In this document: one piece after another, positions 58,082-64,000 of the stretch | How the letters are laid out: every line of letters begins with the position of its first letter | Position numbering within the stretch: position 1 is the first letter of the stretch | Assembly: GCA_029820995.1 (NCBI GenBank) | Contig: JALGUG010000010.1 | Location: 1 to 64,000, forward strand | Origin: Candidatus Zipacnadia bacterium | Lineage (GTDB): Bacteria; Armatimonadota; Zipacnadia; JALGUG01 | Reading direction: 5' to 3' | DNA: 64,000 nt | Notes under the pieces: model-generated | Told to the model about the DNA's origin: nothing | Database searches by the model: none | The model's input: the letters and a program-made list of their open reading frames with translations, nothing else | Translations under genes and position numbers: made by a program

Positions 58082-60187
58082 TCAGCGAGAACGTCGGCGT
58101 CGGCCGGTGCGACCGTAGTCGTAATAGTAGTAGTAATAGTAGTAGTAGTCGCTGCCGGTCAGCCGGAGCTTGTTCAGAACACCGCCCAGAATAGCACCGC
58201 GCGCATTTTCGATCAGGCGCCGCATCTCGCGCCCCGCCTCGCGTGTCACCTTCCCCGCCTCTAAGACAAACACGACCGTGTCCACTTTCGCCGCCAGGAC
58301 ACAGGCATCGGTGAGCACGATGGCCGGCGGCGAGTCCAGCAGCACGATATCGAAGCTCTCGCCGAGATGGGTCAGGAGCTGCGCCATTCGCTCCGAGTCC
58401 AGCAGCTCGGCCGGATTAGGCGGTAGCGGCCCGCTGGCCAGAAGCTTAAGGCCCGGAATCCCCGTTTCTTGCAGGACGTCTGCATAGTCGAAGTCGCCCA
58501 CAAGGACGTTGGTCAGCCCGCGGGAGGCGTCGAGATCGAAGTACCGGTGCAGCTTGGGCCGCCGCAGGTCCGTATCAACCAAGAGCACGCTTTGGCCCGA
58601 CTGGGCCATGACCACGGCCAAGTTTGCCGTCGTGCAAGTCTTGCCCTCGGCAGCGCCCGCGCTGGTAATCAGCACGCTGGTGACCGGTGTGTCCACGGTG
58701 GCGAAGTTGATGTTCGACCGCAGAGTGCGGTACGCTTCCGCAGGCGGCGACTTGGGCGAGGCCAGTGTGACCAGCTCATCGCGGCCGCCCTCAATCAGGG
58801 GCACGATGCCCAGGAACGGAATCCCGAGGTCGCGGGTCACGTCCTCGGGCGTCCGCACCGTGTTGTCCATGATCTCCAGCAGGAAGGCCAGCCCTACTCC
58901 GAGCAAGACTCCGATGACCGCCGAAAAGATCAGCGTCCGCAAGAGTTGGGGGCCGACCCGGGTTGCAGTCGTCGCCCGATCCACCACGCTGGCCAGCCCC
59001 TTCTTCATGTGTTCGTCAATCAGGGCATCGCGCTGACTCGTCAGCAACGCCAGGAAGGTCTCCCGAGCCATCCTCGCCTGGTCTTGCAGCCGCCGGATCC
59101 GACGCTGCTTCTCGGGCAGGTCCCGATAATCTTCTCGATACGTGGCGATCACGTGGTTCAGCGCGGTGACACGCGCCCGCGCCTGCCGGACCGCCACCTG
59201 TGCTTGGAGGATCTGCGTCCGTAGTGCGGTGCTGAACGGGTTCCTTTGAGGTGCATCCACGGACACAACCGGTTCCTCAAAATCGTCAATGCGTTTCTGT
59301 AGCGCAGCCACACGCTCCTGCGCCGCCATCACGTCGGGGTGCTCATCGGTGTACTTGGAACGCAATTCGGCGAGCTCAACCTGCCGAGCCGCAAGTTCGC
59401 TGCGCAGCGCGGAAAGCACCGGGTTCATCGAATATGTGGATTCGGTCTCCTCAGTCGGCTCCGCCGCATACAGTCGCTCCAGCTCCGCCAATTGTGCCTC
59501 TGCTTCCTCCGCCGCCGCCTCGGCCGCCCGACGCTCGTTCTCATACTGGGCCAGCAGGTTCGGCGTGCCGCCCCCGTCTTCTCCGGGCAGCGTCAGCAGC
59601 CCGGTCTCTTCCTGGAATTGCGCAATGCGCAATTCAGCTTGTTCATACGCATGCTCTGCGCGCTTCAGCTCACTTTCGATGTACTCGCGGCCGGCACGGA
59701 TGCTCGCCCGCCGGGCCTCCTCGTCCAGTTGACAGAAGGCCTCTGCCCCTGCATTCGCGAAGGCAATCGCTTTCCGCCGCTCGGAGTGTGTGGCGTGAAT
59801 GCGGATTAGGTCCGGCTCGATCACCTGGGATTTGAGCGAGCCCAGGATCTCAGCCGCCGAAGCGTGAACTCGCTTGGCCTCACTCGGCTCCTTCTCGAGA
59901 AGCTGGGCGGCCCGCTGGGCCACCTCAGAGGTAGTCGCGAGCTTGGCCTGGGTCTCAAGGGAGATCATGTCCGGCACAGCAGGGCTCTCGCCGGACACCC
60001 AGAAGAAACCCGGCGGGTTGGTCTTTACGCGAATCAGACTACTGGCCGTATAGAGCTGCGGGGCTGACAGGCTATAGAGGCCGCCTGCGAGGACGGTGCC
60101 GATAAACACCAGCGCCGTTAGACCCAGGCGTTTAATTACGATACGCGCGTAGTCGCGTGCTTCAAAGCGCCTCGGGCTTGTCTCCAT
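58082..60187 (-). CDS. Wzz-type chain-length domain fused to BY-kinase (tyrosine autokinase)
   Basis: Wzz N-terminus with TM, long coiled coil, SAGAAEGKTCTTANLAVVMAQSG Walker A, VLLVDTDLRRPKLH, C-terminal (Y)9 cluster. Confidence 0.94.
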   Translation of the reverse strand: METSPRRFEARDYARIVIKRLGLTALVFIGTVLAGGLYSLSAPQLYTASSLIRVKTNPPGFFWVSGESPAVPDMISLETQAKLATTSEVAQRAAQLLEKEPSEAKRVHASAAEILGSLKSQVIEPDLIRIHATHSERRKAIAFANAGAEAFCQLDEEARRASIRAGREYIESELKRAEHAYEQAELRIAQFQEETGLLTLPGEDGGGTPNLLAQYENERRAAEAAAEEAEAQLAELERLYAAEPTEETESTYSMNPVLSALRSELAARQVELAELRSKYTDEHPDVMAAQERVAALQKRIDDFEEPVVSVDAPQRNPFSTALRTQILQAQVAVRQARARVTALNHVIATYREDYRDLPEKQRRIRRLQDQARMARETFLALLTSQRDALIDEHMKKGLASVVDRATTATRVGPQLLRTLIFSAVIGVLLGVGLAFLLEIMDNTVRTPEDVTRDLGIPFLGIVPLIEGGRDELVTLASPKSPPAEAYRTLRSNINFATVDTPVTSVLITSAGAAEGKTCTTANLAVVMAQSGQSVLLVDTDLRRPKLHRYFDLDASRGLTNVLVGDFDYADVLQETGIPGLKLLASGPLPPNPAELLDSERMAQLLTHLGESFDIVLLDSPPAIVLTDACVLAAKVDTVVFVLEAGKVTREAGREMRRLIENARGAILGGVLNKLRLTGSDYYYYYYYYYDYGRTGRRRRSR

Positions 60188-60327
60188 GGCTGTACCTTAT
60201 CGTTCCTCCGCCGCCCAACCTGTTCGACGCGCGGCACGCGACGGAGGCGTCAGCATGCAACGCGCTGACGAACGCTGCGATTGCTGTTGCGACGCCCGAT
60301 GCTTCCCAGTGCTGTTATCCCGAATGC

Positions 60328-60357
60328 AGTATAGCGGCTGGACCCGGAACCTGTCAA
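60328..60357 (-). promoter_or_regulatory. Sigma70-type promoter for the BY-kinase gene
   Basis: Minus strand TTGACA, 18 bp, TATACT, about 135 nt upstream of the ATG. Confidence 0.65.
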
Positions 60358-60478
60358 GACATCAACTGTCGCCCGGGGTCGAGGTGCAGACCCCGGGTGA
60401 CCCAGACGACTGCCCGCTAGCCCGCACCTGCTATCGCTGCTGGAGTGGCGCCAGATTATGATGCGAAGCTCCGCTGAA

Positions 60479-60559
60479 CTGGAGGCTGTTTCATAACGCC
60501 TGTACGAGCCCTTTCAGGGGGATTGTCGTTGATCGTTGAGGTTATGAAACCACCTCTAG
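60479..60559. repeat. 82-bp palindromic element, copy 5
   Basis: GAGGCTGTTTCATAACG...GAGGTTATGAAACCACCTCTAG; inner hairpin CCCT-TTC-AGGG. Confidence 0.9.
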
Positions 60560-61011
60560 AGCGCCGCCCCGCACTCCTCGTAGTTCGTGGCCGAGATCGC
60601 TCGCCACCGGCGTCCCTCCCGCGCGAAAACGACGTCCATCGCCACACCGCGTACCGCCCGCTCGCCCGCGGAGAAGTCCACTTCCAGGCTAACGTAGGCC
60701 CGATCGCCCTCGACCCTGATCTGCATTACTGTGACCGTGAGGTTGAACGGCTCGACGTTTCGGAAGCCGGCGATTGCCTTCCGGTACAGCTCATGCTTGT
60801 CGTTGCCGTACTCGTCGTGGTAGCTCTCCGACACATGCTGCAGGCACCCGCGGACGTTCTTGGCTTCGACGGCTTCCTCCGCCTCACGCAAGACCTCCCG
60901 AATGCGCTCTTCGTCCGTCAGCGATGGCTTGTGGGTCATAAGGTACGAGGCCGCGGCCAGCGCCGCCAGCACAAGACCAAGAGCAACGACACGCCAAGCC
61001 GATCGTCCCAC
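60556..61011 (-). CDS. Membrane-anchored NTF2-like domain protein
   Basis: N-terminal TM VVALGLVLAALAAASYL, then IREVLREAEEAVEAKNVRGCLQHVSESYHDEYG (NTF2/SnoaL-like). GTG start with GGGAGGTG SD; track start is far upstream. Confidence 0.7.
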   Translation of the reverse strand: MGRSAWRVVALGLVLAALAAASYLMTHKPSLTDEERIREVLREAEEAVEAKNVRGCLQHVSESYHDEYGNDKHELYRKAIAGFRNVEPFNLTVTVMQIRVEGDRAYVSLEVDFSAGERAVRGVAMDVVFAREGRRWRAISATNYEECGAAL

Positions 61012-61187
61012 CTCAAACACCTCCCTCCTATAGGACGCCTGACTGCGGTGAGATGTTTCGCCTCGCTGGCCGGCGCCAACGGTCGCACTGCAGGAGCAGC
61101 AGTCACCACTGCGCCGCCACAGATGAGTGCTGCACGCTGTCTTGGGCCAGGGCAGGAATAGCCCCAGTCTGGAGGGAACCGACGAAT

Positions 61188-62291
61188 GTGCATCAGGATC
61201 AGACACCCCGTCGGTGCGTAAGTAGGCCTCATCCGGAGCTTCGGCACACAGCCGCGCGGGTGGCCGAGGCCGCTGTCCGGCAGGGACAGCGCTGTCCCTT
61301 GTTGATGGTCCTGGGGCCCTCGGACGCCGGAAAGACCACGCTATCATGGTGCCTAGCACGAGCTCTCACCGAACGCCACAGACAAACGGCCTTCCTTGAC
61401 GCCGATCTCGGACAGAGCGATGTCGGACCGCCAACGACCGTCGGCTGGACCTGGTACGTCCCGGACCTGGAGCGAGAACGACCGGTTGAAGCCCGGGAGA
61501 TCTACTTCGTCGGAGCAACCTCTCCTGCAGACTGCATTCTGGGTACTGCCATCGGAACGGCTCGGATGACTCAAGCCGCTCGGGCAGCAGGGGCCGAGGC
61601 CATTGTTATCGACACCTGCGGCCTGGTTAGCGGCCCCGTCGCCCGGGAGCTGAAGCACGCCCTAATTGATCTGCTGCGCCCATCCTTCGTTGTCGCCATC
61701 CAGCGCAAGAGAGAATTGGAGCATATTCTCGCGCCCTGGGAGCGCTGCCGCAGCATCACCCTCGAGCGCTTGCCGAGCCCCGAACATCTGGCTTCCAAGC
61801 CGCGCGGTCTCCGTCGCCGCCGGCGACAGGAGGCCTTCGCTGCGTACTTCCGCGACACCACGACCATGACGCTGGATCTTCGGCACGTCGCTTTGCATGG
61901 GCTCCTCCCGGGCCTGGGCGAGCCCGTGGACGGGATCACGCGGTCGCTGGCGCAGAATTCGCTCGGCTCGAGGCTGATCCACGCCGAGCGCAGCGACGCA
62001 GGGGTCCTCCTCGTCACCGAGCGACCCGTATCGTCGGAACGCGTGCGGACGCTGCAGGAACAGCTCCCGGAGGAGGCGGTAATCGTACGGGCGCAGTCGG
62101 AACTGGAGGGGCTGCTGGTCGCTCTCGTTGACCCGGAAGGCCGGCACACCTGCTTGGGGCGTCTCTTGTCCGTCGGGGTGTCCGCGCACGAGCTTCGCCT
62201 GGCAGTGCCCATCGTTCCGACCGAGGTCTGCGGGGTGATCGCAGGCCGCACGTCCGTGGATGCCGAGGGGCGCGAGACCGACCAGAGCTGA
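61188..62291 (+). CDS. Clp1/Nol9-like P-loop polynucleotide kinase family protein
   Basis: VLGPSDAGKTTLSWCLARAL Walker A; AFLDADLGQSDVGPPTTVGW; VIDTCGLV. GTG start with GGAGGG SD. Confidence 0.8.
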   Translation: MHQDQTPRRCVSRPHPELRHTAARVAEAAVRQGQRCPLLMVLGPSDAGKTTLSWCLARALTERHRQTAFLDADLGQSDVGPPTTVGWTWYVPDLERERPVEAREIYFVGATSPADCILGTAIGTARMTQAARAAGAEAIVIDTCGLVSGPVARELKHALIDLLRPSFVVAIQRKRELEHILAPWERCRSITLERLPSPEHLASKPRGLRRRRRQEAFAAYFRDTTTMTLDLRHVALHGLLPGLGEPVDGITRSLAQNSLGSRLIHAERSDAGVLLVTERPVSSERVRTLQEQLPEEAVIVRAQSELEGLLVALVDPEGRHTCLGRLLSVGVSAHELRLAVPIVPTEVCGVIAGRTSVDAEGRETDQS

Positions 62292-62403
62292 TTCGCCTGC
62301 TGCAAAACCAGGCCCGGTCCCAGGTCCAAAAAAAGACCGTTGCGCGGACGGCGAGCTCCCCGAACGCCTCCAGGCAACGGTTGCTCTCCGTAGAGAGCTG
62401 TGC

Positions 62404-62566
62404 TAAGGGGGGACAGCACACTCAATTGATACCTCATTCATCGTAAATCCGTCTGTAGTATTTGTGACAACTTTGGTTGTTTTTTTCGCCATCCAGGGAA
62501 AGCTCCGCGTACTTTTTGCGTCATGGACGCTGAGACCAGCACGTTCCTGGCACCGACTGTCCCTAG
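62404..62566. repeat. Putative AT-rich insertion bounded by inverted GGGACAG/CTGTCCC motifs
   Basis: CTAAGGGGGGACAG at left, CTGTCCCTAGGG at right; interior is AT-rich relative to the window. Confidence 0.3.
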
Positions 62567-62641
62567 GGCAGGGCGACCGCCCATCCCAGGCGAAACTCGT
62601 CGTAAATGTGGCGCCGTCCTCCGCGAAATGGAGAATACCGC

Positions 62642-64000
62642 ATGAGATCACTTGCCCTGTCTGCCTGTTGCCTTGTAGCCGGCGCTTGGTGCTCGTTCGC
62701 TGCCGATACCTCCATCCGGGTCCTGAACCCGCCTGACGAGTTGGTCGAGGGACGGGCATTCAAGCTCGTCCTGAAGTTCGAGCTCCCGGACAAACTCGGC
62801 CGCGTCCGGTTGCACTGCGAGCTGAAGAACCCCAAACACATTGTGCTCAAATCGCAAGCAGTTGTGGTCCAGGGTGCCGGCACGCGCGAGTTCGAGTTCA
62901 CTGCGCCGCAGCGGAGCCAGGAAAAGGAGGTCCTCTTCGCCGCATGGTTCGGCGAAGATTGGCGGAAATCCATCGGGCCCATTGTGCATACCGATACGGT
63001 TTCGATCGTTACCCCGGAGGTACTGGCCATGCAGCAGGCTCGGCACAAAGATGCGGAGGCCTGGGCGCAGCAACATGGCAAAGCCCTGCGTGAGGGCAGC
63101 AATGTGGCTCTGCTGGCGGACGATCTCCCCGGAATGGATCAGCGACTGGTCGCCGCGGTGCACGATAAGCTGAAGTCAGTCGGGCTCAATGTCGTGCCGC
63201 TGGACGCTCGGGCTGCTGCTAATGAGTTCATCCTCGACCCCGAACGATTCCAGCTTCTGGTGCTGACCAACTCGGCTGTTTTTCCCGCCACGGGCGACCG
63301 AGCTATCCGGAAGTTCCTCCGAGGCGGCGGTGACATTATCGCTCTGGGCGCGCCTGCCTTCACGACGCCGGTGGCCCCCATCGGCGACGAGTGGCTGAGC
63401 GAAGAGCAAATCCGGGAGCGCCTGGCTCAGGTCAAGCCGGAGCATATCCTAATCGACTTCGAGCAGGGCGGCCTGGAGGGATGGCATCGTTCCACCAACA
63501 GGCCTGAATCGCCCAGCAAGCTCAGCATCGAGCAGCCGGGCGCGGCGGGCTCGGGGCGCTGCCTCCACGCCCATCTGCCGGATTTCACCGGCTGGGACAA
63601 CTGGAGCCCGCCGAAGCTCACTCGACCCTTCCCCGCGGACCACTCGCTGACCACCTTCTGGGCCAAGGGCGGACCGGATACCACGTCACTCGCCGTCGAG
63701 TGGCGCGAACAGGACGGGTCGCGCTGGATCGCGACGGTTCCGCTGAGCACCGAGTGGCGCCACTATGCCGTTGCGCCGTACGAGTTCCGGTATTGGCACG
63801 ATAGCCCCACGAAGAACCGAGGAGGAGCCGGAGACGAGTTCCGTCCCGAGCACGCCGCCAGCCTGAGCATCGGCCTGGCCACGACGCACACGCGCATCCG
63901 CACCGGCGAACACGACTTCTGGCTGGACCAGATTGGGACCGCGAGGAACCCCTTTGGCCCACTCCCTCGCCCCGCGGAGTTCGCGGTGCCGCCGGTCGAG
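62642..64000 (+). CDS. Secreted protein with GATase1-like and carbohydrate-binding-like regions; runs off the window end (not in supplied ORF track)
   Basis: Stop-free frame from ATG 62642 to 64000; signal peptide MRSLALSACCLVAGAWCSFAAD; Rossmann-like NVALLADDLPGMDQ...LLVLTNSAVFPATGDRAIRKFLRGGGDIIALG. Confidence 0.8.
   Translation, partial: MRSLALSACCLVAGAWCSFAADTSIRVLNPPDELVEGRAFKLVLKFELPDKLGRVRLHCELKNPKHIVLKSQAVVVQGAGTREFEFTAPQRSQEKEVLFAAWFGEDWRKSIGPIVHTDTVSIVTPEVLAMQQARHKDAEAWAQQHGKALREGSNVALLADDLPGMDQRLVAAVHDKLKSVGLNVVPLDARAAANEFILDPERFQLLVLTNSAVFPATGDRAIRKFLRGGGDIIALGAPAFTTPVAPIGDEWLSEEQIRERLAQVKPEHILIDFEQGGLEGWHRSTNRPESPSKLSIEQPGAAGSGRCLHAHLPDFTGWDNWSPPKLTRPFPADHSLTTFWAKGGPDTTSLAVEWREQDGSRWIATVPLSTEWRHYAVAPYEFRYWHDSPTKNRGGAGDEFRPEHAASLSIGLATTHTRIRTGEHDFWLDQIGTARNPFGPLPRPAEFAVPPVE

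Noticed and set aside
60157-60461. Overlapping Cys-rich short ORFs
   Set aside because: They lie across the promoter region of the BY-kinase gene, lack SD sequences and have no coherent motif.
1-64000. CRISPR arrays, rRNA, transposases, prophage or toxin-antitoxin loci
   Set aside because: Looked for regularly spaced repeats, rRNA-like sequence and characteristic protein motifs; none recognised.

Overview
High-GC bacterial chromosomal segment, densely coding, mostly housekeeping plus accessory secreted, signalling and envelope genes. Gene content is suggestive of an uncultured Armatimonadota-like lineage, but taxonomy cannot be proven from the window. Confident genes: pnp (5' truncated), M16 peptidase, dapB, asd, rimO, gltX, lexA, an AmrS-type radical SAM, a HEAT-repeat protein, zinc-ribbon and other M48 peptidases, an alpha-galactosidase-like enzyme, two PspA paralogs + NfeD-like + flotillin, a TPR-histidine kinase with an NtrC-like regulator, murA-mreB, UroD-like, a lone E2 catalytic domain, M20 peptidase, alr-thrB, a tandem pseudokinase-TPR protein, a Wzz/BY-kinase and a Clp1-like P-loop kinase. 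No rRNA, tRNA, CRISPR array, phage or transposase gene was recognised. Most noteworthy: (i) a dispersed ~82-bp imperfect palindromic element, 4 copies plus 1 partial, whose CTAG-type terminus provides or overlaps the TAG stop codon of the adjacent gene in all five cases and whose inner hairpin changes sequence while keeping pairing; (ii) a large protein with two degenerate kinase domains; (iii) an NtrC-like AAA+ regulator with a non-canonical GAFTGA motif and no recognisable HTH, convergent with a PspA/PspA/NfeD/flotillin membrane module; (iv) a bacterial Clp1/Nol9-like kinase; (v) two genes absent from the supplied ORF track: a 43-aa membrane microprotein and a secreted protein running off the window end. 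Start codons were often moved inward from the ORF track to a start with a visible Shine-Dalgarno. All calls come from reading the sequence; no database search was run.
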